From positions 3,782,001-3,846,000 of the forward strand of contig NZ_CP065037.1 in the NCBI RefSeq assembly GCF_019924635.1: 64,000 nucleotides of DNA. Direction: 5' to 3'. Made by a program: the position numbers and the translations under genes. Below the pieces are notes generated by a model, which ran no database searches, was not told the DNA's origin, and saw only the letters and a list, made by a program, of their open reading frames with translations. How positions within the stretch are numbered: the first letter of the stretch is position 1; the number at the start of each line of letters is the position of its first letter. Of this stretch, positions 55,025 through 63,052 are shown in pieces. The DNA comes from Leifsonia sp. ZF2019. Lineage in GTDB: Bacteria; Actinomycetota; Actinomycetes; Actinomycetales; Microbacteriaceae.

Positions 55025-56407
55025 TCACGCCTCCGCGGGGACGGCGTCCTCCTTCTCGGAGAAGTCCATGACGGGGGGCTTGCGGCGGAAGCCTCGGGTG
55101 AGGACCGCGAGGTAGATGACGCCGAGCGCCATCCACGAGAGACCGACGACGAAGGTGGTGGCGGTGAGGGAGGTCCACAGCCAGACCGTGAGCAGGAAGC
55201 CGATCGCCGGGAGCAGACCGTAGCGCAGCCACTCGCCCGCCGTCGGCTTCTCGCGGCCGCCCTTCGGGAAGAGGTGGTGGCGGATGACGGAGAGGTTGAC
55301 CATCGAGAAGGCGGCGAGCGCGCCGAAGGAGATCATGGTCGCCGCCACGTCGAGGGTCAGCACGAGCGAGAGCAGCGACACGATCGACACGGCGACGGCG
55401 GCGACCCACGGGGTGCGGAAACGCGAGTGGAGGGTGCCGAAGATCCCGGGCAGGACCTTGTCGCGGCCCATCGAGTAGATGATGCGCGAGACGCTGACCT
55501 GCGTGGTCATGCCCGAGCCGAACGCGCCGACGACGTAGACGGCGACGAAGAACGAGGTGAGGAAGGTGCCGCCGACCTTCGCCATGAGGTCCACGCCGGC
55601 GGAGTCGACGTTCGCGAAGTCGCGCCAGTCGGGGAAGACCAGGGCGCCGAGCCACGACACGACGATGAAGATCGCGCCGCCGATGAGGGTGGTGAGGAGG
55701 ATGGCGCGGGGGATGTCGCGCTTCGGGTTCTTGGCCTCCTCCGACAGCGTGGAGACCGCGTCGAAGCCGAGGAACGACAGGGCGAGCACGGCGGCGCCGG
55801 AGAAGATCGGACCGAGGCCGCCGGAGCCGGGGAGGAACGGCTCGATGAGGCTCGGGGTGCTCGATGACGGGTTCGTGGCGAGCTCCTTGATCGCGAGCAC
55901 GGCGAACACGACGACGAGCAGCACGGAGAGGGCCACGATCGCGACGTTCAGCTTGTTGACCAGCGTGATGCCGAGCACGTTGAACAGCAGAACGAGCAGC
56001 AGCGACGCGAGCGCGAAGACCCACTGCGGGACCTCCGGGAACTGCGTGTTCAGGTACAGGCCGATGAGCAGGAAGTTGATCATCGGGAGGAACAGGTAGT
56101 CGAGCATCAGCGTCCACCCGGTGAGGAAGCCGATGTGGCCGCCGAACGACTGCTGCGTGTAGGTGTACGCGGAGCCGGAGACGGGGAACGCGCGCGCCAT
56201 CGCCCCGTAGCTCAACGCGGTGAAGAGCATGGCGACGAGGGCGACCACATACGCGGAGGGGAGGTGGTTGTCGGTCGACTCCGTCACGATGCCATACGTC
56301 GTGAAGACCGTCACGGGCGCCAGGTAGGTGAGGCCGAACAGGATGAGGGCGGTCGGCCCGAGAGCGCGCTTGAGGCGCGGCTGGGCGGGCAGGTCGGTCG
56401 TGGTCAT
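55025..56407 (-). CDS. APC-family amino acid/polyamine permease
   Basis: 460 aa with 12 predicted membrane helices. The first has LGPTALILFGLTYLAPVTVF. A central LSFLGFDAVSTLSEEAKNPK is the conserved helix-6/7 region, resembling the putrescine importer PuuP group. ATG 56407 is used. It lies 65 bases after the amidohydrolase gene on the same strand, so the two are probably co-transcribed. It may import the amide or amine compound that the amidohydrolase acts on. Confidence 0.9.
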   Translation of the reverse strand: MTTTDLPAQPRLKRALGPTALILFGLTYLAPVTVFTTYGIVTESTDNHLPSAYVVALVAMLFTALSYGAMARAFPVSGSAYTYTQQSFGGHIGFLTGWTLMLDYLFLPMINFLLIGLYLNTQFPEVPQWVFALASLLLVLLFNVLGITLVNKLNVAIVALSVLLVVVFAVLAIKELATNPSSSTPSLIEPFLPGSGGLGPIFSGAAVLALSFLGFDAVSTLSEEAKNPKRDIPRAILLTTLIGGAIFIVVSWLGALVFPDWRDFANVDSAGVDLMAKVGGTFLTSFFVAVYVVGAFGSGMTTQVSVSRIIYSMGRDKVLPGIFGTLHSRFRTPWVAAVAVSIVSLLSLVLTLDVAATMISFGALAAFSMVNLSVIRHHLFPKGGREKPTAGEWLRYGLLPAIGFLLTVWLWTSLTATTFVVGLSWMALGVIYLAVLTRGFRRKPPVMDFSEKEDAVPAEA

Positions 56408-56472
56408 GGTGCTGCCTCTCTGATTCGAGTGGTGCATTCGGGTTCGTGGGGGAAGGAGGAGCGGGTCGGCTC

Positions 56473-58080
56473 TCAGGCCCGGCGCACGCCTGCGACCCAG
56501 GCGCCGAGTACGGCGATCGAGCGCAGGTCGTGCGGGTCGACGGCGCGGGGATCGCGGTCGAGCCAGACGAGGTCGGGCGCGGCGCCGACGATGAGCTCGC
56601 CGCGGGTCGCCTCGGCGAAAGCCTGGCGGGTGACGCCGGCGGAGTACGCCTCCAGTGCGTCGGGCAGCGCGATGCGCTCGGCGGGGGTCCATCCCGCCTC
56701 GGGCACGCGCGCCGCGGTCTGCCGGGTGACCGCGGTCGCGATCCCGGGCCGCCAGTCGTTGTCGCTGACCGGCCAGTCGCTGCCGAAGGAGATGTGAGCC
56801 GTCTCCAGCAGCGTACGGATGCGGTACTGCAGCTGTTCGCGCTCCGGCCCGAGGCGAGGGAGCGTGAGGTCGAGCATCATGGGGTCGAGCTGCGCCCAGA
56901 GCGGCTCGAAGTTGGCGGTGACGCCGAGCGCGGCGAACCGCGGCAGGTCGGCCGGGTCCGCGAGCTGCACGTGGGCGATCACGGGGCGGCGGTCGCGCGG
57001 GCCGTTCGCGCGCTCGACGTGCTCGAACACGTCGAGCGCGGTGCGGCAGGCGGCGTCGCCGATCGCGTGCAGGTGCAGCTGGAAGCCGAGGCGGTCGAAG
57101 GTCGCGGCGGCCTCGGCGAGCTGGGCGGCCTCCCAGTTCGGAAGTCCGCGGTCGCCCGGGATGTCCGCGTAGTCGGCCAGCATCGCGGCGGTGTGGTTCT
57201 CGACGACGCCGTCGACGAAGACCTTGACCGTCGCCGCGGTGAGCAGGGGGTCGCCCAGCTCCTCGACGCGTCGGCGGGCCTCCACGAAACCGGGCACCTG
57301 GTCGCGCCAGCGGAACGGGTCGGCGCGCAGGGCCAGGTTGACGCGCGTGGAGAGCAGGCCGCGTTCGGCGGCGGCGAGGTACGCCTCCACCTCGGCCGGC
57401 TCGACCCAGGCATCCTGGATCCAGCTGACGCCGAGGGCCGCGTACTCGGCGGTGGCGAGGCGCAGCGCCTCCACGCGGTCCTCGTGCGTGCGGCCGGGCT
57501 CGACCGGTACGAGGAGGTCGACGGCGCCGGGCTCCTGCAGGATTCCGAGCGGCGTCCCGTCCGGGCGGCGCGGGATGCGGCCGAGCGCCGGCTCCGGGGT
57601 GTCGGCGTCGATGCCCGCGCGGCGCAGCGCCTCCGAGTTGACCCAGACCGTGTGGTAGTCCCAGGCGCGCAGCACGACCGGGCGGTCGGGAACGGCCTCG
57701 TCGAGCCAGCGGGCGTCGAACATCCCCTCGGGGGCGAGGGTCGCGTCGTAGCTGCCGCCGTAGATCCACTCCTGCTCGGGATGCGCCTCGGCCCACTCCT
57801 TCACGCACGCGACGATCTCGTCGACGCTGCCGCACGACCGCACCTGCGGCCCGAGCTTCTCCAGGCCGCCCTGCAGCGGGTGCGCGTGGCCGTCTCCGAA
57901 TGCGGGGGCGAGGACGCCTCCGGCCAGGTCGATCACCTCGCCCGCGCCCGCGCTCAGCGCCAGGGCCTCGGCGCCGATCGCGGCGACGACACCGTCGACC
58001 ACGGCGACAGCCTCGGCTTCGCGCGCATCCGCACGGTAGCCGGAGAGGATCCTCCCGTTGACGAAGACCGTCGTGCCCAT
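56473..58080 (-). CDS. Amidohydrolase, YtcJ-like
   Basis: 535 aa metal-dependent hydrolase with a beta-alpha barrel. VIDLAGGVLAPAFGDGHAHP supplies the first metal ligands (HxH) near 75; HLHAIGDAACRTAL (about 340) and GSDWPVS (about 438) supply later ones. YtcJ-type enzymes hydrolyse N-acyl or cyclic amides outside primary metabolism. ATG 58080 is used. The permease follows it, and a divergent TetR gene lies 123 bases upstream, so substrate-inducible catabolism is likely. Confidence 0.9.
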   Translation of the reverse strand: MGTTVFVNGRILSGYRADAREAEAVAVVDGVVAAIGAEALALSAGAGEVIDLAGGVLAPAFGDGHAHPLQGGLEKLGPQVRSCGSVDEIVACVKEWAEAHPEQEWIYGGSYDATLAPEGMFDARWLDEAVPDRPVVLRAWDYHTVWVNSEALRRAGIDADTPEPALGRIPRRPDGTPLGILQEPGAVDLLVPVEPGRTHEDRVEALRLATAEYAALGVSWIQDAWVEPAEVEAYLAAAERGLLSTRVNLALRADPFRWRDQVPGFVEARRRVEELGDPLLTAATVKVFVDGVVENHTAAMLADYADIPGDRGLPNWEAAQLAEAAATFDRLGFQLHLHAIGDAACRTALDVFEHVERANGPRDRRPVIAHVQLADPADLPRFAALGVTANFEPLWAQLDPMMLDLTLPRLGPEREQLQYRIRTLLETAHISFGSDWPVSDNDWRPGIATAVTRQTAARVPEAGWTPAERIALPDALEAYSAGVTRQAFAEATRGELIVGAAPDLVWLDRDPRAVDPHDLRSIAVLGAWVAGVRRA

Positions 58081-58109
58081 TGCACCTCCGCAGTCCGACG
58101 CCGCAAAAT

Positions 58110-58120
58110 GAACGACGTTC
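58110..58120. promoter_or_regulatory. GAACGACGTTC palindrome, candidate TetR operator
   Basis: GAACG and CGTTC flank a central A in the 123-base gap between the amidohydrolase gene and the divergent tetR-type gene. The surrounding AAAATGAACGACGTTCTTTT is nearly symmetrical. It is 30 bases from the amidohydrolase start, suitable for repression. Confidence 0.5.
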
Positions 58121-58203
58121 TTTTATTTCGTCAGAGACTAGGGCACGATCCGCGCGAGCGGAAGAGCAGGACCGGAATTCGTGCGCACCGCGGGGGTTAG
58201 GGT

Positions 58204-58899
58204 GTGATCGTGCCCCAGCCTCCGAGCGACACCCGCGCCGATCGACCGGCGCGTCGCGTCGGCCGGCCGACCACCACGGTGCTCACGCGCGACCTCATCG
58301 CGGAGGCCGCACTGCGCCTCCTCGACGAGGGCGGCACCGACGGGTTCACCATGGCCCGACTCGCCCAGACCCTCCGCGTGCGGCCCAGCGCCCTCTACAA
58401 CCACGTCGACGGCAAGGAGGACGTCATCGCGGGCATCCGGGAACTCATCAGCGACAGGATCGATGTCAGCGCGTTCGCGACCGAGCCCTGGGATCGGGCG
58501 ATGCTGCACTGGGCGTACTCGTACCGCGTCGCGTTCGCCGGCCATCCCCCGACCATCGCGATGCTCGCCACGATGCCGCTGCACGGCGCGCTGCGCACGA
58601 TGCGGATGTACGACACGGTCGTCGCCGCCATGGTCGCCGCGGGATGGCCCGAGCCGGAGGTGCTGCCCACGATCGTCGCGGTCGAGTCGTTCATCCTCGG
58701 CTCGGCGCTCGACGCGGTCGCCCCGGGGGACATGTTCGACCCGACCGGAGCGGAGGCGGAGGTGCCGGCGTTCGCATCCGCGTACAGCGCCCGCGCAGCC
58801 GCAGTCGGGGACGCGCCTCCGGCCGACGGCGCCTTCGCGATCGGCCTGCACGCGCTGCTCGACGGCCTGCGCACCCGCTTCGCGACCTTCGCGCACTGA
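58204..58899 (+). CDS. TetR-family transcriptional regulator
   Basis: 231 aa. The N-terminal helix-turn-helix reads DLIAEAALRLLDEGGTDGF and RLAQTLRVRPSALYNHVDGK (about 30-75), and the C-terminal ligand domain is of the TetR_C_1 type. The start is GTG 58204 or GTG 58210; neither has a strong ribosome site. It is divergent from the amidohydrolase-permease pair and probably represses it until the substrate or product binds. Confidence 0.88.
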   Translation: MIVPQPPSDTRADRPARRVGRPTTTVLTRDLIAEAALRLLDEGGTDGFTMARLAQTLRVRPSALYNHVDGKEDVIAGIRELISDRIDVSAFATEPWDRAMLHWAYSYRVAFAGHPPTIAMLATMPLHGALRTMRMYDTVVAAMVAAGWPEPEVLPTIVAVESFILGSALDAVAPGDMFDPTGAEAEVPAFASAYSARAAAVGDAPPADGAFAIGLHALLDGLRTRFATFAH

Positions 58900-58918
58900 C
58901 CGCCGCAACGCCGACACA

Positions 58919-58969
58919 GGGGTCGCGAACTGCCGCTCTGCGCGCGGCGAAGCGGCGGAATGCGACCCC
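58919..58969. repeat. Long palindromic REP-like element, copy B
   Basis: GGGGTCGC (58919-58926) pairs with GCGACCCC (58962-58969); inside, GCCGCT (58932-58937) pairs with AGCGGC (58951-58956). It shares CTGCCGCTCTGCG and AATGCGACCCC with copy A at 53517. It lies between the convergent tetR-type and GH3 genes, where it may act as a terminator. Just beyond it GGGGTGGGCAGGACA is repeated twice. Confidence 0.6.
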
Positions 58970-59023
58970 CGTGCGTACCGGCCCGGGGTGGGCAGGACAG
59001 GGGTGGGCAGGACAGGGTGGCGG

Positions 59024-61498
59024 CTAGACGGTGAACTCCGCCGGGGTGCCGAGGGCGGCGACGGAGGTGCCGAGGCGGAGAGCGTAGACGCCCGGCTCGG
59101 TGCGCCAGGCGTGATCGTCGACGGACCAGTGCTGGAGGCTGCGCGGCTCGAGCTCGATCGTCGCGGTGATGGTCTCCCCCGGGTCCGCGTGGACCACCGC
59201 GTAGCCGGCGAGCCACAGCACCGGCCGGTCGAGGTCGGACGCGGTGACGCGTGAGAGATACGCCTGCACGACCTGCTTGCCCGGCCGGGTCCCCGTGTTG
59301 CGGACCGGGACGCTCGCGGTCAGGCCGTCGAGCGTCGTCGCGCCGAGCTCCCACGTCGTGTAGCCGAGGCCGTGACCGAACGGGATGGCCGGGGCCGGCC
59401 CGCCGAGCTGCTGACGGCGCACCCACTCCCGATACCCGACGTTCAGCTTCTCGTCGTAGAACAGCTTGCCGTCGACCGGCTCGACCTGCCAGACCGGCAC
59501 GTCGTCCTCGCGCGCGGCCCAGGTGGTCGGGATGCGACCACCGGGCTCGCGGGAGCCGGTGAGCACGTCGGCGAGCGCGCCTCCCATCTCCTGTCCGGGG
59601 AACCAGGTGAGCACCACGGCCGGCGCGTCGTCGAGCCACGGCAGAACGACCGGGCCGCCCGAGTTGACGACGACCACGGTGCGCGGATTGGCGGCGAGGA
59701 CGCGCCGGACGAGCTCGTCCTGGCCGTCCGGGAGACCGAGCCCCGCACGGTCGAAGCCCTCGGACTCCAGCGTCTCCGTGGTGCCGACGACGACGATCGC
59801 GGTGTCGGACTCCGCCGCGAGTGCGACCGCGCGCTCCAGCTCCTCGGCCGAATCCGAGAACGGCTCTTCGTAACCGAGGGTGAACATGACCGCGGCGAGC
59901 CCGGCCTGCATCTGCGGGCGGTGCTCGAGGCGCAGCCCGACGGTCTGCCCGGCGGAGAGACGCAGCGGGAACGACTGTTTCGGCGGGTTGAGGAACGCCA
60001 TGAAGGGGTCGGTGCCCTCGGGGAAGAACAGGCCGTCGCTCTTCAGCTCGCCGTCGACCTCGAAACGGAACAGCCCGAGGCCGGCGAAACCGACCGCGTA
60101 TTCGCCGTCCTCCGGCGCCGTGAAGGTCGCCGTCGCCTCGACGACGGCGGTCTCGCCGAGCACCGGATCCCCCAGCCAGATCAGCCGGCCGGAGAGGCGG
60201 TGCTCGTCGAGCAGCACCGCGCCGCCCGCGTCCAGGAACCGCACGTGCACCCCGGCCTCGCCGGTGACCGGATCGGTGGCGACGCGGCCGTCCAGCGGGA
60301 GGACGCTCTCGGTCGACCGGGCGCCGGGCGCGAACCGCACGCGGTCGGCGCCGAACGCCTCCTCGATCCCGTCCAGCGGTGTGACGACATGCTGCGGGAA
60401 CACGGTCGCGGAACCGCCTCCCTGACTGCGCGCCACCCGCGCGTGCTGGCCGATGACGGCGATGCGGCCGCCCGTGCCGTCACTGTCGGGGTCGGCGGGT
60501 GCGAGGGGGAGCAGGCCGCCCTCGTTGCGGACCAGCACCATCCCATCGGCCGCCGCCTCCCGCAGCAACGCGTCGACGCTCTCCTGCGACCAGGGCTCCG
60601 CGAGCGGCGTCGCTGCCTCCACACCGTCGAGCGCACCCAGGCGACCGGCCAGACGGAGGATGCGACGCACCTTCTCGTCGACGTCGCTCTCGGCGACCGA
60701 CCCGGCGCGCACGGCTTCGACCAGTGCGTCGCCCCACACGCCCTGCGGGCCGGGCATCGCGAGATCCTGCGACGAGACCGCGGCGGCGACCGTGTCGCGC
60801 ACGCCCATCCAGTCGGAGACGACGACCCCGTCGAAGCCCCACTCCTCCTTCAGCGGCGAGCGCAACAGCTCGTTCTCGGTCATGGTCACGCCGTTGACCG
60901 AGTTGTACGACGACATGACGAGCCACGCGCCGCCCTCGACGACCATCCGCTCGAACGGCGCCAGGTAGACCTCGCGCAGGGTGCGCTCGTCCACCCGCAC
61001 ATCGACGGTCATGCGGTCGGTCTCGCTGTCGTTCGCGACGTAGTGCTTCGGCGTCGCACCGACCCCGCCCGACTGCACGCCCCGCACGTAGGCCGTGCCG
61101 ATGACGCCCGAGAGCCACGGGTCCTCGCTGAACGCCTCGAAGTGGCGGCCGCCGCGCGGCGAGCGCTGGATGTTGACCGTCGGGCCGAGGGCGACCGCAA
61201 CACCCTTGCGGCGGGCCTCGGCGGCGATCAGCTGCCCGAGCCGGTGGACACGCTCCACATCCCAGGAAGCGGCGAGCGACGTCGGCGACGGGAGGTTGGC
61301 GGACGCGTCGCGCTCGTCCCACAGCTGCCCGCGGATGCCGGCGGGCCCGTCGGAGACCACGATCGTGTCGAGCCCGATCTGTGGTTCGTCGTGCAGCGTC
61401 CAGAACGACGCGCCCGTCAGCAGGCGCACCTTCTGCTCCAGGGTGAGGGAGGCGAGGAGGCCGGCGATGACGTCCTCGGTGGTGATGGTGTCGGTCAT
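59024..61498 (-). CDS. GH3 beta-glucosidase with PA14 insert
   Basis: 824 aa. The N-terminal barrel has DGPAGIRGQLWDERD and KHYVANDSETDR, with the nucleophile Asp in GVVVSDWMGVRDT near 226. A PA14-like insert (about 400-540) sits in the second domain, which has the acid/base candidate Glu in NVGYREWVRR near 690. The C-terminal FnIII-like domain ends the protein. There is no signal peptide, so it acts in the cytoplasm on imported beta-glucosides. ATG 61498 is used. The sugar transporter lies 13 bases upstream. Confidence 0.92.
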   Translation of the reverse strand: MTDTITTEDVIAGLLASLTLEQKVRLLTGASFWTLHDEPQIGLDTIVVSDGPAGIRGQLWDERDASANLPSPTSLAASWDVERVHRLGQLIAAEARRKGVAVALGPTVNIQRSPRGGRHFEAFSEDPWLSGVIGTAYVRGVQSGGVGATPKHYVANDSETDRMTVDVRVDERTLREVYLAPFERMVVEGGAWLVMSSYNSVNGVTMTENELLRSPLKEEWGFDGVVVSDWMGVRDTVAAAVSSQDLAMPGPQGVWGDALVEAVRAGSVAESDVDEKVRRILRLAGRLGALDGVEAATPLAEPWSQESVDALLREAAADGMVLVRNEGGLLPLAPADPDSDGTGGRIAVIGQHARVARSQGGGSATVFPQHVVTPLDGIEEAFGADRVRFAPGARSTESVLPLDGRVATDPVTGEAGVHVRFLDAGGAVLLDEHRLSGRLIWLGDPVLGETAVVEATATFTAPEDGEYAVGFAGLGLFRFEVDGELKSDGLFFPEGTDPFMAFLNPPKQSFPLRLSAGQTVGLRLEHRPQMQAGLAAVMFTLGYEEPFSDSAEELERAVALAAESDTAIVVVGTTETLESEGFDRAGLGLPDGQDELVRRVLAANPRTVVVVNSGGPVVLPWLDDAPAVVLTWFPGQEMGGALADVLTGSREPGGRIPTTWAAREDDVPVWQVEPVDGKLFYDEKLNVGYREWVRRQQLGGPAPAIPFGHGLGYTTWELGATTLDGLTASVPVRNTGTRPGKQVVQAYLSRVTASDLDRPVLWLAGYAVVHADPGETITATIELEPRSLQHWSVDDHAWRTEPGVYALRLGTSVAALGTPAEFTV

Positions 61499-61511
61499 GA
61501 CGGTGGGACTC

Positions 61512-62909
61512 CTAGCGCACGGACTTGATCGGGAGGACAGCGAAGGCGCCCAGCAGGGCGATGACGATGCCGATGGGGAAGAGGGCGGTGTAGGTGTTGC
61601 CGAACGCGACGATGATCGCTCCGGCGATTCCGGGGGCGAGCGTCTGCGGCAGCGTGGCGGCGATGTTGAGGACGCCGAGGTCCTTCGCGAAGTCGTCCTT
61701 CGAGGGCAGGACCTCGCTCATGAGTGCGGTGTCGACGGCCTGGTAGGCGCCGAAGCCGAGGCCGGAGACGAAAGAGAACAGGAACATGCCCACCAGGGTC
61801 GGCATGATGAGCGGGAACAGCAGGGAGACGGCGAGGACGACGCCCGCCACGATGACCACCGGCTTGCGACGGCCGATCTTGTCGGAGAGCGGCCCGCCGA
61901 TGAGCGTGGTGATGATGATGCCGACCAGGCTGACGAGGCTGAGCAGCGGCATCATCGCGACCGCGCCGTCGCCGAGGCCGATGTAGGACTGCAGAATGAA
62001 GAGCTGGTACCCCGTCACCATGAAGTAGCCGGCGTAGAGCAGCAGGCGACCGGTGAATCCCCAGAAGAAGTCGGGGTGCTTGCGGGGGCTCACCCAGAAC
62101 GTCTGGAGGAAGGCCGCGAGGTTGAACGGCGGCTTCGGCTCCCCCTTGTTGGAGCGGTCCGGGTTGATGATGACGAACAGCACGATGACGATGAGCGCGA
62201 TTCCCGCGAAGGTGAGGTAGCCGGCCGGGATGGCCTTGGCGAACTGCGCGGCGACGATCGATCCGCCCAGCGATCCGAGCATGAGACCCAGACCGGAGAG
62301 CGAGGCGAAGGTGCCGCGGGCGCCGCTCGGGACGCGGTCCGGCAGGATGGCCGAGAGCGGACCCTGCGCGAAGTTGTAGCAGACCTGCACCATGACCCAC
62401 GCGATCGCGAGCTGGACGACGCCGTTCGCGGCGCTCATGAAGAGCAGCGACAGCCCGCCGAGCAGCACGCCCACGACCATCCACGGCGCGCGCCGGCCGA
62501 AACGGCTGCGCGTCCGGTCGGAGACGAGGCCCGCGATCGGCTGAGCGACCATCGCCGCGAAGGCGCCGATCGTCGCGACGATGGCGAGGGTGCCGTTCTG
62601 CGCCTTCTCGCCCACGAGCGCCTGGATCTGCAAGGGCAGCAGGATGCCGGGCACCGCTCCCCAGATCGCGAAGATGGCGATGTTGGCGACCAGCATCGAG
62701 AGCATCAGCTTGAGCAGCCGGCCCCGCACCTTGACCTTGTCGGGACGCTGCGCGGAGGTGGCGGTCGTCGGCGCGGCGGAGAACACCGAGTCGGCCGTGG
62801 TCAGGGTGGACCCGAGCGCCGCACTGTCGGGCACACCGGAGAGGTTGGAGGGGACGGTCGGCTGTACGGGGCGGGGACCGTCGGGAAGATCGTCAGACGT
62901 CGATGTCAC
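61512..62909 (-). CDS. MFS sugar transporter (SLC45/GPH-like)
   Basis: 465 aa with 12 predicted helices after a 65-residue polar N-terminus. VAQPIAGLVSDRTRSRFGRR carries the helix 2-3 loop motif with the RFGRR block typical of sugar-type MFS carriers. GTG 62909 follows GAAAGGA. It is translated with the GH3 gene and lies opposite a LacI gene with paired operators, so it likely imports oligosaccharides such as cellobiose-type beta-glucosides. The exact sugar is not predictable. Confidence 0.9.
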   Translation of the reverse strand: MTSTSDDLPDGPRPVQPTVPSNLSGVPDSAALGSTLTTADSVFSAAPTTATSAQRPDKVKVRGRLLKLMLSMLVANIAIFAIWGAVPGILLPLQIQALVGEKAQNGTLAIVATIGAFAAMVAQPIAGLVSDRTRSRFGRRAPWMVVGVLLGGLSLLFMSAANGVVQLAIAWVMVQVCYNFAQGPLSAILPDRVPSGARGTFASLSGLGLMLGSLGGSIVAAQFAKAIPAGYLTFAGIALIVIVLFVIINPDRSNKGEPKPPFNLAAFLQTFWVSPRKHPDFFWGFTGRLLLYAGYFMVTGYQLFILQSYIGLGDGAVAMMPLLSLVSLVGIIITTLIGGPLSDKIGRRKPVVIVAGVVLAVSLLFPLIMPTLVGMFLFSFVSGLGFGAYQAVDTALMSEVLPSKDDFAKDLGVLNIAATLPQTLAPGIAGAIIVAFGNTYTALFPIGIVIALLGAFAVLPIKSVR

Positions 62910-62943
62910 GGGATGTCCTTTCAGAGCAGGCTTCGTTGCGTGC

Positions 62944-63014
62944 TAACACGCGTAACCATAAGTCACCCGCATCGCGAATACAACCCGATGCTCGGTTTTT
63001 GATTACGCGCATAA
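62944..63014. promoter_or_regulatory. Two LacI-type operators flanking the divergent promoters
   Basis: TAACACGCGTAA (62944-62955) and TTACGCGCATAA (63003-63014) are imperfect palindromes that share CGCGTAA in inverted orientation. They lie between the transporter gene and the lacI-type gene, 59 bases apart centre to centre. Both have the central CG usual for LacI-family sites. The lacI-type protein next door is the natural binder. Confidence 0.7.
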
Positions 63015-63052
63015 CCGAACGCGTCCCCGTCCCGACCTAGACTGAACCCACC

